Below are positions 53,774 through 62,942 of a stretch of DNA of 64,000 nt, one piece after another; position 1 is the first letter of the stretch, and every line of letters starts with the position of its first letter. Source of the stretch: Herbaspirillum sp. AP02 (GTDB lineage Bacteria; Pseudomonadota; Gammaproteobacteria; Burkholderiales; Burkholderiaceae_D); NCBI RefSeq assembly GCF_015767275.1, contig NZ_JADWMY010000009.1:1-64000 (forward strand). Reading direction: 5' to 3'. The translations under genes and the position numbers were made by a program. Below the pieces are notes generated by a model that was not told the origin of the DNA, searched no databases, and saw nothing but the letters and a program-made list of their open reading frames with translations.

Positions 53774-54729
53774 TGAACGCACCTAGCACCTCCGCTGGCG
53801 CGCAGATGTCGCTGGCCTCGATGGCATTTGCGGACTGGATGAACCAGGTCCAGGCCGGCATGGAGCACGTGCTGGACCGTTTCCTGGCACCGACCACGGT
53901 GGTGCCGGCGCGCCTGCACGAGGCCATGCGCTACACCGCCATGGAGGGCGGCAAGCGCGTGCGACCGCTGCTGGTCTATGCCGCCGGTGATGTGTTCGAT
54001 ACGCCGCCAGCCCTGCTGGACCGGGCTGCGGCAGCAGTAGAGATGATTCACGTCTATTCGCTGGTGCATGACGACATGCCCTGCATGGATGACGACGCGC
54101 TGCGCCGTGGCAAGCCTACCGTGCATGTGAAATACGACGAAGCCACTGCGCTGCTGGTCGGCGACGCACTGCAGGCACAGGCCTTCGAGACCTTGTCGGC
54201 ACCGCTGGAAGCCGAGCTGGGCAAGCTCGACACTGACCTGCCGGCACGCCAGTTGCGCATGCTCAACCTGCTGGCCCAGGCTTCGGGCTCGGTGGGCATG
54301 TGCGGTGGCCAGGCCATCGACCTGGCCAGCGTGGGCATGACCCTGTCGCTGGCCGAGCTGGAACAGATGCACCGCCTCAAGACCGGTGCCCTCTTGCGTG
54401 CGGCGGTGATGCTGGGCGCGCTGGGTGGCAAGGCGCTTACCCGGGACGAAAGCGCGGCGCTGGATGACTATGCGCGTGCCATCGGCCTGGCCTTCCAGGT
54501 AGTGGACGACATCCTCGACGCCACGGCCGATTCGGCCACGCTGGGCAAGACCGCCGGCAAGGATGCCGCCGACAACAAACCGACCTATGTGTCCATCCTG
54601 GGCCTGGCCGAGTCGCAGGCACTGGCCGAGCGACTGCGCGGCGATGCCCATCAGGCGCTCGCTCCGTTCGGCGACAAGGCACGGCGCCTGCGCGAGCTGG
54701 CGGACCTGATCGTACACAGAAAGACCTGA
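53773..54729 (+). CDS. ispA: farnesyl diphosphate synthase (geranyltranstransferase)
   Basis: The 318-residue prenyltransferase condenses IPP with DMAPP and GPP. The first aspartate-rich motif is in LVHDDMPCMDDDALRRGKPT, the second in LAFQVVDDILD, and the substrate-binding GGKRVRPLLVY is near the N-terminus. The aromatic residues before the first motif (HVYSLVHDD) fit FPP chain length. Start is the ATG at 53773 overlapping the xseB stop. Confidence 0.95.
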   Translation: MNAPSTSAGAQMSLASMAFADWMNQVQAGMEHVLDRFLAPTTVVPARLHEAMRYTAMEGGKRVRPLLVYAAGDVFDTPPALLDRAAAAVEMIHVYSLVHDDMPCMDDDALRRGKPTVHVKYDEATALLVGDALQAQAFETLSAPLEAELGKLDTDLPARQLRMLNLLAQASGSVGMCGGQAIDLASVGMTLSLAELEQMHRLKTGALLRAAVMLGALGGKALTRDESAALDDYARAIGLAFQVVDDILDATADSATLGKTAGKDAADNKPTYVSILGLAESQALAERLRGDAHQALAPFGDKARRLRELADLIVHRKT

Positions 54730-54810
54730 GAGACGTAATCCAAGGCATGAAGACGGACCACGCGGCAACCTGCCAGGCGCGGCCTTCAGACCCCAACACG
54801 GTAACAACAG

Positions 54811-56676
54811 ATGCTCCTGAACACCATCAACGACCCGGCCGACCTGCGCCGCCTGTCCCGTCACCAATTGAAGCCGCTGGCTGAAGAGTTGCGCGGCTTC
54901 CTGCTGGATTCGGTGTCCAAGACCGGCGGCCACCTGTCGTCCAACCTGGGTACGGTCGAGCTGACCATCGCGCTGCATTACGTCTTCAATACCCCGCAAG
55001 ACCGCATCGTCTGGGACGTCGGCCACCAGACCTATCCGCACAAGATCCTCACCGGTCGTCGCGAACGCATGGGCAGCCTGCGCCAGCAGGAAGGTATCTC
55101 GGGCTTCCCGCGCCGCATTGAAAGCGAATACGACACCTTCGGCACCGCGCACTCCTCGACCTCCATTTCAGCGGCGTTGGGCATGGCCCTCGCGGCTAAA
55201 ACCCAGGGCTCGGACCGGCACGCCATTGCCGTCATCGGCGATGGCGCCATGACCGCCGGCATGGCCTTCGAAGCGCTCAACAATGCCGGTGTGCATGAAG
55301 ACATCAATCTGCTGGTGATCCTCAACGACAACGACATGTCGATCTCGCCGCCGGTGGGCGCGCTGAACCGCTATCTGGCCCGCCTGATGTCCGGCAAGTT
55401 CTACGCCAAGGCCCGCGACGTGGGCAAGTCCATGCTGCCCGGTCCCGTGCTGGAACTGGCCAAGCGCCTGGAAGAACATGCCAAGGGCATGGTGGTGCCG
55501 GCCACCATGTTCGAGGAATTCGGTTTCAACTACATCGGCCCCATCGATGGCCACGACCTCGATTCGCTGGTCCCCACCCTGCAGAACCTGAAGCACCTCA
55601 AGGGGCCGCAGTTCCTGCACGTGGTCACCAGGAAGGGCCAGGGCTACAAGCTGGCCGAGGCCGACCCGGTGCTCTACCACGGCCCCGGCAAGTTCAACCC
55701 CAGCGAAGGCATCAAGCCCAGTGCCGGTGGCAAGCTGACCTATACCCAGGTGTTCGGCGAATGGCTGTGCGACATGGGCGCGGCCGACGACAAGCTGGTC
55801 GGCATCACCCCGGCCATGCGTGAAGGCTCGGGCATGGTCGCTTTCGAAAAGAAATTCCCGGATCGCTACTACGACGTCGGCATCGCCGAGCAGCACGCCG
55901 TCACCTTCGCCGCCGGCATGGCCTGCGAGGGGATGAAGCCGGTGGTGGCGATCTACTCGACCTTCCTGCAGCGTGCCTACGACCAGTTGATCCACGACGT
56001 CGCCCTGCAGAACCTGGACGTCACCTTCGCCCTGGACCGTGCCGGCCTGGTCGGTGCCGACGGCGCCACGCATGCAGGCAACTACGACCTGGCCTTCCTG
56101 CGCTGTATTCCCAACATGGTGGTCATGGCGGCGGCTGACGAAGACGAATGCCGCAAGATGCTCTCCACCGCCTACCAGTACCCCGGCCCGGCCGCGGTGC
56201 GTTACCCGCGTGGTGCCGGCGTGGGTGCAACGGTACAGAAGACGCTGGACACCCTGCCGCTGGGCAAGGGCGAGATCCGCCGCCAGGGCAAGGACATCGC
56301 CATCCTGGCCTTCGGCAGCCTGCTGGCCCCGGCCCTCGGTGCCGGCGACAAGCTCAATGCCACGGTCGCCAACATGCGCTTCATCAAACCGCTGGACGTG
56401 GAACTGGTCCGGCAACTGGCCGAGAGCCATGACGCCCTGGTCACCGTGGAAGAAGGCTGCATCATGGGTGGCGCCGGTGCCGCCGTCTCCGAAGCGCTGG
56501 CCGCAGCCGGCATCAGCAAGCCCATCCTGCACCTGGGCCTGCCGGACCGCTTCATCGACCACGGCGATGCGGCACAATTGCTGGCGCAATGCGGGCTGGA
56601 TGCGGATGGCATCGCCCAGTCCATCGTGCAGCGTTTCGGCAAGGACCAGCCCAAGCTGGTGGTCAACAACGGCTGA
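54811..56676 (+). CDS. dxs: 1-deoxy-D-xylulose-5-phosphate synthase
   Basis: This 621-residue thiamine-diphosphate enzyme is the first step of the MEP pathway. The TPP-binding motif starts [18 protein letters not shown], the substrate region has [11 protein letters not shown] near residue 113, and the transketolase half has [17 protein letters not shown] and [15 protein letters not shown]. With ispA upstream (81 bases) and xseB it forms the classic operon that supplies isoprenoids for ubiquinone and envelope lipids. A run of ten G (56695-56704) follows the stop. Confidence 0.96.
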   Translation: MLLNTINDPADLRRLSRHQLKPLAEELRGFLLDSVSKTGGHLSSNLGTVELTIALHYVFNTPQDRIVWDVGHQTYPHKILTGRRERMGSLRQQEGISGFPRRIESEYDTFGTAHSSTSISAALGMALAAKTQGSDRHAIAVIGDGAMTAGMAFEALNNAGVHEDINLLVILNDNDMSISPPVGALNRYLARLMSGKFYAKARDVGKSMLPGPVLELAKRLEEHAKGMVVPATMFEEFGFNYIGPIDGHDLDSLVPTLQNLKHLKGPQFLHVVTRKGQGYKLAEADPVLYHGPGKFNPSEGIKPSAGGKLTYTQVFGEWLCDMGAADDKLVGITPAMREGSGMVAFEKKFPDRYYDVGIAEQHAVTFAAGMACEGMKPVVAIYSTFLQRAYDQLIHDVALQNLDVTFALDRAGLVGADGATHAGNYDLAFLRCIPNMVVMAAADEDECRKMLSTAYQYPGPAAVRYPRGAGVGATVQKTLDTLPLGKGEIRRQGKDIAILAFGSLLAPALGAGDKLNATVANMRFIKPLDVELVRQLAESHDALVTVEEGCIMGGAGAAVSEALAAAGISKPILHLGLPDRFIDHGDAAQLLAQCGLDADGIAQSIVQRFGKDQPKLVVNNG

Positions 56677-56709
56677 TTTCACCTTCCCGAAACCGGGGGG
56701 GGGGCAGAT

Positions 56710-56743
56710 AAAACGCCTCGCTGGAATTCTCCAGCGAGGCGTT
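56710..56743. terminator. terminator between dxs and the adenosyltransferase gene
   Basis: AAACGCCTCGCTGGA and TCCAGCGAGGCGTTT, 15-base arms around ATTC, form a perfect hairpin serving both convergent genes. Confidence 0.9.
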
Positions 56744-56766
56744 TCGTTTCCTGCTAGCGGGGCAAA

Positions 56767-57321
56767 CTAGCGCTCCCGCCCCTTCTGCCACAACACATCC
56801 TGGCCGCCGGCCTCGCGGTTGAGCACCCGGGCCAGCACGAAGCACAGGTCGGACAGCCGGTTCAGATATTGCCGGGCGGGCGCATTCACGCCCGACTCGG
56901 CCTTCTCCAGCAGGACCACACTGCGCTCGGCGCGCCGGCATACCGTGCGGCAGACATGCGCCAGCGCCGCTGTACGCGAGCCACCCGGCAGGATGAATTC
57001 CTTCAGCGGCGGCAGCGTGGCGTTGTATTTCTCCAGCAGGGTATCCAGCCGCGCCAGGTGGGCCTCGGCCAGCACCGTGTAACCGGGGATGCAGAGTTCG
57101 CCGCCCAGGTCGAACAGGTCGTGCTGGATCGAGACCAGTTCCTCCCGCAAGGCGTTCGGCAGTGTCTCGCACAACAGCAGGCCCAGCTGCGAATTGAGTT
57201 CATCCACATCGCCCAGCGCCTGGATGCGCAGGTTGTCCTTGCCCACGCGGCTGCCATCGCCCAGGCCGGTGCTGCCGTCATCTCCGGTCCGGGTGGCGAT
57301 CTTGCTCAGTCGGTTGCCCAT
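56767..57321 (-). CDS. cob(I)yrinic acid a,c-diamide adenosyltransferase, PduO type
   Basis: This 184-residue trimeric ATP:cob(I)alamin adenosyltransferase has the N-terminal TRTGDDGSTGLGDGSRV ATP loop, ALGDVDELNSQLGLLL, and the helix ILPGGSRTAALAHVCRTVCRRAER with the catalytic Arg/Glu pair. It makes adenosylcobalamin. No cobalamin riboswitch is visible before the start. It is a single gene between dxs and the D-lactate-dehydrogenase-like gene. Confidence 0.92.
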   Translation of the reverse strand: MGNRLSKIATRTGDDGSTGLGDGSRVGKDNLRIQALGDVDELNSQLGLLLCETLPNALREELVSIQHDLFDLGGELCIPGYTVLAEAHLARLDTLLEKYNATLPPLKEFILPGGSRTAALAHVCRTVCRRAERSVVLLEKAESGVNAPARQYLNRLSDLCFVLARVLNREAGGQDVLWQKGRER

Positions 57322-57632
57322 CGTTGCTCCTTGATAATGCGGGCCAGCTTAAGCGCAAGCCCGGCGCAAGGCAAGCGTCCCGCCGGATGCGAGCGGTCGC
57401 GCCAGCGATGCAAGAATCACGTAAATAATTCACTTGATTTGCCCGCCTTGCCACGACGGCATGGGAGATTTGCCCGATCTCCCACCCGCAAGAGAGTAAA
57501 ATTCATCGATTGGATCAGTGGTCAGTCCACTGCAGCGGCCGGGGTGGCTACTGCAACGGCCCTGCATCCTCCCCAACAAGACCTAGAACAACGACCGAGA
57601 CACAAGACTCCAGAGAGAAACCGAGAAATCGC

Positions 57633-59048
57633 ATGAACCATCTAGTTGACGCCCGCAAACTGAAACGCCCCGTGCCGCAGGCCTTGCTCGACGAGCTCAA
57701 GACCCTCTTCGGTGAGCGTTGCTCCACCACCCTGGCCATGCGCGAGCACCACGGCCGCGACGAATCCTCGTATGACCCGATGCTGCCCGACGCCGTCGTG
57801 TTCGCCCACAGCACCGAGGAAGTCGCCGCCTTCGTCAAGCTCTGCAGCCAGTACGACACCCCTATCATCCCCTACGGCGCCGGTACCTCGCTGGAAGGCC
57901 ACGTGCTGGCCCTGCAGGGCGGTGTGACGGTGGACCTGTCGCAGATGAACCGGGTGCTCGCAGTCAACGGCGAAGACCTGACCGCCACCGTCCAAGCCGG
58001 CGTCACCCGCAAGCAACTGAACCTGGAGATCAAGGACACGGGCCTGTTCTTCCCCATCGACCCGGGCGCCGACGCCTCGCTGGGCGGGATGGCCTCGACC
58101 CGCGCCTCCGGCACCAATGCCGTGCGCTACGGCACCATGAAGGAAAACACCCTGACCCTGACCGTGGTCACGGCCCAGGGCGAGATCATCAAGACTGGTA
58201 CCCGCGCCAAGAAATCCTCGGCCGGCTACGACCTGACCCGCGTCTATGTCGGCAGCGAAGGCACGCTGGGTATCATCACTGAAGTCACCGTACGCCTCTA
58301 TCCGCAGCCCGAGGCCATTTCCGCCGCCATCTGCTCCTTCCCCAGCGTGGCCGATGCGGTCAATACGGTGATCCAGACCATCCAGATGGGCGTGCCGCTG
58401 GCGCGCGTGGAGTTGCTCGATGAAAACGGTGTGCGGGCCATCAATGCCCACGACAAGCTGACCCTGCCGGTCAATCCGCTGCTGCTGTTCGAATTCCATG
58501 GCAGCGAAAACGGCGTCAAGGAACAGGCCGAGCTGGTACAGGACATCGCCAACGAAAATCATGCGCTCGACTTCGAATGGGCGACCCGCCCCGAAGACCG
58601 CACCCGCCTGTGGACCGCCCGTCACAACGCCTACTTTGCCCTGCTGCAACTGCGTCCCGGCGCGCGTGCCATTTCCACCGACTGCTGCGTGCCGATCTCG
58701 CGCCTGGCCGAATGCGTGCTGGCCACCAAGGTCGACTGCGAAGAGCAGGGCCTGATCCACGCCATCATCGGTCACGTCGGCGACGGCAATTTCCACGTGC
58801 AGATGATGGTGGACCCCAATGACCCGGCCGACATCGCCCGCGCCGAGGGCGTCAATGAACGCATGGTGGCGCGTGCCCTGTCCATGGACGGCACCTGCAC
58901 CGGCGAACACGGGGTGGGCCTGCACAAGATGGACTTCCTGATCCAGGAGCACGGCGACGGCGCCATTGCCGTCATGCGTGCCATCAAGCATGCACTGGAC
59001 CCGAAGAACATCATGAACCCCGGCAAGATCTTGCGCTGGGAACAGTGA
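57633..59048 (+). CDS. FAD-linked D-lactate dehydrogenase-type oxidase
   Basis: The protein has 471 residues from the ATG at 57633. The VAO-type FAD domain shows IIPYGAGTSLEGHVLAL, the GLFFPIDPGADASLGGMAST segment and GYDLTRVYVGSEGTLGII. The C-terminal domain has HVGDGNFHVQM and CTGEHGVGLHK, the His-rich metal/substrate residues of the LDHD family. It oxidises D-lactate or a related D-2-hydroxyacid, passing electrons to the respiratory chain. It differs from the GlcD subunit encoded 1.3 kb downstream, so the two flavoproteins likely have separate substrates. Confidence 0.88.
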   Translation: MNHLVDARKLKRPVPQALLDELKTLFGERCSTTLAMREHHGRDESSYDPMLPDAVVFAHSTEEVAAFVKLCSQYDTPIIPYGAGTSLEGHVLALQGGVTVDLSQMNRVLAVNGEDLTATVQAGVTRKQLNLEIKDTGLFFPIDPGADASLGGMASTRASGTNAVRYGTMKENTLTLTVVTAQGEIIKTGTRAKKSSAGYDLTRVYVGSEGTLGIITEVTVRLYPQPEAISAAICSFPSVADAVNTVIQTIQMGVPLARVELLDENGVRAINAHDKLTLPVNPLLLFEFHGSENGVKEQAELVQDIANENHALDFEWATRPEDRTRLWTARHNAYFALLQLRPGARAISTDCCVPISRLAECVLATKVDCEEQGLIHAIIGHVGDGNFHVQMMVDPNDPADIARAEGVNERMVARALSMDGTCTGEHGVGLHKMDFLIQEHGDGAIAVMRAIKHALDPKNIMNPGKILRWEQ

Positions 59049-59211
59049 AGCACCGCACAGCCTCGACCGCCAGGACCAAAAGACCTGTTCGCTTGATCCT
59101 GGCCGGGCAGAGTCTCGGCATTGCGATGTCAGTTTTCATCAGTTTGTTGGTTAGACAGTGCGCGCCACGGCCATGACCGCGTCGCGTCAGAGCAGCAGGA
59201 ACCTATCACCC

Positions 59212-60102
59212 ATGGCCACCCGCCTACCCCCCGTCCATGCGCTGTCCGCCTTCGAGGCGGCAGCCCGTCACAACTCCTTCGCCATCGCGGCCGAGGAGCT
59301 TTGCATCACGCCATCGGCACTGTCGCACCGCATCCGCCTGCTGGAAGAATTCGTCGGCGAGCGCCTGTTCTATCGCGATGGCCGCTCCATCGGGCTCTCC
59401 GAATTCGGTCGCCGCTATCTCGACGTGGTGCGCTCGGCGCTGCGCACGCTGACCGATTTCCCCATGCCGCACCGCAATGCCGCCGTGCAACCCAAGATCA
59501 AGGTGATGCTGCCGCCGACCTTCGCGCGCCACCTGCTCATGCCGCGCATCGCCGACTTCACCCAACGCCATCCCGAGATCGTGGTGGAGCTGTATCTCTC
59601 GGTACCGCTGTACGACCTGTCGCTGTCGGAAAGCGATGTCGAGATCCGCTTCGGCGCCGGCAACTATCCCAACATCATCACCGAAAAGCTGTTCGAGGAA
59701 CCGGCCTTCGCCGTGGCCAGCCCCGGCTACCTGAAGACGCTGCCGCCGATGAAGTCGCCCGCCGACCTGCAGCATGCAACCCTGCTGCGCTCGGCGCTGG
59801 AGCCCTGGCAGCCGTGGTTCGAGGCCGCCGGTCTCAAGGACTGGGTGGAACCTTCCGCCGGCCTGCGCGTGGACGACCTCGGCCTGCTGCTCGAAGCAGT
59901 GCGCCATGGCTACGGCGTCGGCCTGACCCGCCAGCATTTCGCCGAAGAACTGCTGGCGCGGGGCGAGATCGTCGAATTGTTCGACGTGCGCCTGCGCACC
60001 CCGCCGCATGCCTACTATGTGGTCTACGAGCGCGCCGTGCGCGAACGGCCCGAAGTGGATACCTTCATCAGCTGGATGCAGAACGCCTTCCGCAACATCT
60101 GA
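59212..60102 (+). CDS. LysR-family regulator, GcvA-like
   Basis: The 296-residue protein has a winged helix (LPPVHALSAFEAAARHNSF, AAEELCITPSALSHRIRLLEEFVG) and the GcvA-type substrate domain (EIRFGAGNYPNIITEKLFEEP). It lies between the D-LDH-like gene and glcDEF on the same strand. It may regulate either; none of the arrangements is divergent. The ATG at 59212 is chosen over one at 59158 because it gives the usual family N-terminus. Confidence 0.88.
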   Translation: MATRLPPVHALSAFEAAARHNSFAIAAEELCITPSALSHRIRLLEEFVGERLFYRDGRSIGLSEFGRRYLDVVRSALRTLTDFPMPHRNAAVQPKIKVMLPPTFARHLLMPRIADFTQRHPEIVVELYLSVPLYDLSLSESDVEIRFGAGNYPNIITEKLFEEPAFAVASPGYLKTLPPMKSPADLQHATLLRSALEPWQPWFEAAGLKDWVEPSAGLRVDDLGLLLEAVRHGYGVGLTRQHFAEELLARGEIVELFDVRLRTPPHAYYVVYERAVRERPEVDTFISWMQNAFRNI

Positions 60103-60124
60103 GCCCATCCCCCCTGCGCCAGCA

Positions 60125-60157
60125 CCGGCCGCCCTGAAAATAATTCACGGCGGCCGG
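60125..60157 (+). terminator. terminator after the LysR gene
   Basis: CCGGCCGCC (60125-60133) pairs with GGCGGCCGG (60149-60157) around a 15-base loop, and TTCTTTT follows. It separates the LysR gene from glcD. A second hairpin (AGCCCG 60236-60241 with CGGGCT 60249-60254) lies closer to glcD. Confidence 0.7.
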
Positions 60158-60346
60158 TAATTCTTTTCAGTGGGGCACCGGGCAATATCGCGCCGTACGG
60201 CCGGGCAAAATTCGTTACACTTGTCGGACTGAAAAAGCCCGACCCATGCGGGCTGACAACAAACGAGACAGCGTGCGCCGTGCCGCCGGACGCAAAGAGG
60301 GACGTCCACACCCACACGCCTGCCTAGCCCAACGCCGAGGTCCAGC

Positions 60347-61834
60347 ATGAATGCTCCCGTCCAACCGTCCTTCGCGCCGGCGCGCCAGCGCGAAGTCGTC
60401 GATGCCCTGCGCCGGGTCCTGCCTGGCCACTGTGTGCTGTTCGACGAGGAAGACACCCGCCCCTACGAATGCGACGGCCTGGCTGCCTACCGCCAGTTGC
60501 CGATGGTAGTGGTATTGCCCGAGACCGAGGCCCAGGTAGTGGCCATCATGCAGACCTGCCACGCGCTGCAGGTACAGATCGTCCCGCGTGGTGCCGGCAC
60601 CGGCCTGTCGGGCGGAGCCATGCCGATCGCCGACGGGGTGGTGGTCTCCACCGCCAAGTTCAACAAGATCATCAAGCTGGACAAGTATTCGCGCACCGCC
60701 GTGGTCCAACCGGGCGTGCGCAACCTGGCCATCTCGGAAGCGGCCGCGCCGCATGGCCTCTATTACGCGCCGGACCCGTCCTCGCAGATCGCCTGCACCA
60801 TCGGCGGCAACGTGGCCGAGAATTCCGGCGGCGTGCACTGCCTCAAATATGGCCTCACGGTACACAATGTCCTGCGCGTGCGCATGGTCACCATCGAGGG
60901 CGACGTGGTGGAACTGGGCAGTGGCGCGCTGGACGCCCCGGGCCTGGACCTGCTGGCGGTGTTCATCGGTTCCGAAGGCATGCTGGGCGTGGTCACGGAG
61001 GTGACTGTCAAGCTCGTGCCCAAGCCGCAGGCCGCGCGGGTGATCATGGCGTCCTTCGATGACGTGGTGAAGGGCGGCAATGCAGTCGCCAACGTGATCG
61101 CCGCAGGCATCATCCCGGCCGGCCTGGAGATGATGGACAAGACCAGCTCGCGCATGGTGGAACCCTTCGTCAAGGCCGGTTACGACATCGATGCCGAAGC
61201 CATCCTCCTGTGCGAGTCCGACGGCACCGTGGAAGAGGTGGAAGAAGAGATCGGCCGCATGACCGCCGTGCTCAATGCCAGCGGCGCCACTGCCATCGCC
61301 TGCTCGGCCTCGGAAGCGGAACGCCTGCGCTTCTGGTCCGGTCGCAAGAACGCCTTCCCGGCCGCCGGCCGCATCTCGCCCGACTACTACTGCATGGATG
61401 GCACCATCCCGCGCAAGAAACTGGCGCAGGTGCTGCTGGGCATCGCCGAGATGGAAAAGAAGTACGGCCTGCGCTGTGCCAACGTGTTCCACGCGGGCGA
61501 CGGCAACCTGCATCCGCTGATCCTGTTCGATGCCAACCTGGCCGATGAATTCGACCGCGCCGAACTGTTCGGCGCCGAGATCCTGGAGCTGTGCGTGGAA
61601 GTCGGTGGCACCATCACCGGCGAACACGGCGTGGGCATCGAGAAGATCAACTCCATGTGCGTGCAGTTCTCGCCCGCCGAGCGCGAGGCCTTCTTCAAGT
61701 TGAAGCGCGCCTTCGACACCGCCTTCCTGCTCAATCCGGACAAGGCCATTCCCACCCTGCATCGCTGTGCCGAGTACGGCAAGATGCATGTGCAGCGCGG
61801 CCAGCTGCGCTTCCCCGACCTGCCGAGATTCTGA
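60347..61834 (+). CDS. glcD: glycolate oxidase subunit GlcD
   Basis: The 495-residue flavoprotein has the FAD PP-loop VPRGAGTGLSGGAMP, GGNVAENSGGVHCLKYGLT, GLDLLAVFIGSEGMLG, and the C-terminal HAGDGNLHPLILFD and GTITGEHGVGIEK. It oxidises glycolate to glyoxylate as the catalytic subunit of the membrane-associated GlcDEF complex. Two bases separate it from glcE, so the three genes form an operon. It could also take the glycolate made by the Region 1 pathway. Confidence 0.95.
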   Translation: MNAPVQPSFAPARQREVVDALRRVLPGHCVLFDEEDTRPYECDGLAAYRQLPMVVVLPETEAQVVAIMQTCHALQVQIVPRGAGTGLSGGAMPIADGVVVSTAKFNKIIKLDKYSRTAVVQPGVRNLAISEAAAPHGLYYAPDPSSQIACTIGGNVAENSGGVHCLKYGLTVHNVLRVRMVTIEGDVVELGSGALDAPGLDLLAVFIGSEGMLGVVTEVTVKLVPKPQAARVIMASFDDVVKGGNAVANVIAAGIIPAGLEMMDKTSSRMVEPFVKAGYDIDAEAILLCESDGTVEEVEEEIGRMTAVLNASGATAIACSASEAERLRFWSGRKNAFPAAGRISPDYYCMDGTIPRKKLAQVLLGIAEMEKKYGLRCANVFHAGDGNLHPLILFDANLADEFDRAELFGAEILELCVEVGGTITGEHGVGIEKINSMCVQFSPAEREAFFKLKRAFDTAFLLNPDKAIPTLHRCAEYGKMHVQRGQLRFPDLPRF

Positions 61835-61836
61835 TC

Positions 61837-62916
61837 ATGCAAGAGCAAGCCCAACCCGACGTCGATGCCGTGCTGGCATCCTTCCGTGAACGCATCCTCT
61901 CCGGCCGCGCCTTGCAGATTCGCGGCGGAGGCACCAAGGACTGGTATGGGCAGGTGCCAAGCGGCGACCTGCTTGATACCCGTCCCTACAGCGGCATCAT
62001 CGATTACGAACCGACCGAACTGGTCATCACCGCCCGCTGCGGCACGCCGCTCTCCGAGATCGACGCCGCCCTGGCCGAGCACAACCAGATGCTGGCCTGG
62101 GAGCCACCGCGATTCGGCGGCGCGGCGACCGTCGGCGGCATGGTGGCCGCCGGACTTTCCGGTCCCTCACGCGCAGCCGCCGGTGCGGTACGCGACTTCG
62201 TGCTGGGTGCGGTATTGATGGACGCCCAGGGCGAGCAACTGCATTTCGGCGGCCAGGTCATGAAGAACGTCGCCGGCTATGACATCTCGCGCCTGCTGGC
62301 GGGCTCGCTGGGCACGCTGGGCCTGATCCTGCAGGTCTCGCTGAAGGTCTTGCCGCGCCCCTTCGCCAGCAGCACCCGGGTGTTCGAGATCAACCAGGAA
62401 GGCGCCTTGCGCCTGTTGAACCAGAGCGCCGGCCAGCCGCTGCCGCTGGTGGCCAGCGCCTGGGTCGGCAATGTGCTGACATTGCGTCTGGCGGGTGCGC
62501 AGGCTGCGGTGGATTCAGCGATCAAGAAGCTGGGTGGCACCGAATTGAGCAATCCGGATGATTACTGGACCGATCTGCGCGAGCAGACCCATCCCTTCTT
62601 CGCCCAGCCGGAAGCGCCGCTGTGGCGCCTGTCAGTACCGTCGGTGGCGCCGCCGATTGACCTGCCCGGTACCCAGTTGATCGAGTGGGGCGGGGCGCAG
62701 CGCTGGTTGCGCCCGCAAGGCAATGTGGATGCGGTCGCCGTCCGCGCCGCCGCCCTGGCGGTGGGCGGGCATGCCAGCCTGCATCGCGGTGGCGACAAGG
62801 CCATCGGCGTATTCCACCCTCTGCAACCGGCAGTGGAAAAGATCCATCGCAGGCTCAAGCAGCAATTCGACCCAAGCGGCATCTTCAATCCCGGCCGCCT
62901 GTACGCCAGCCTGTAA
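61837..62916 (+). CDS. glcE: glycolate oxidase subunit GlcE
   Basis: The 359-residue FAD-binding subunit has LQIRGGGTKDWYG, the WEPPRFGGAATVGGMVAAGL segment and LHFGGQVMKNVAGYDISRLL. It lacks the long C-terminal domain of GlcD, as expected, and ends with FDPSGIFNPGRLY. Start is the ATG at 61837, 2 bases after the glcD stop. It partners GlcD and GlcF. Confidence 0.95.
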   Translation: MQEQAQPDVDAVLASFRERILSGRALQIRGGGTKDWYGQVPSGDLLDTRPYSGIIDYEPTELVITARCGTPLSEIDAALAEHNQMLAWEPPRFGGAATVGGMVAAGLSGPSRAAAGAVRDFVLGAVLMDAQGEQLHFGGQVMKNVAGYDISRLLAGSLGTLGLILQVSLKVLPRPFASSTRVFEINQEGALRLLNQSAGQPLPLVASAWVGNVLTLRLAGAQAAVDSAIKKLGGTELSNPDDYWTDLREQTHPFFAQPEAPLWRLSVPSVAPPIDLPGTQLIEWGGAQRWLRPQGNVDAVAVRAAALAVGGHASLHRGGDKAIGVFHPLQPAVEKIHRRLKQQFDPSGIFNPGRLYASL

Positions 62917-62942
62917 GCGAACTACTTAGCCAGCGACCCTCC

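Noticed and set aside
57322-57632. Possible cobalamin riboswitch near the adenosyltransferase gene
   Set aside because: No B12-box-like conserved segment was seen in the upstream region of the adenosyltransferase start.
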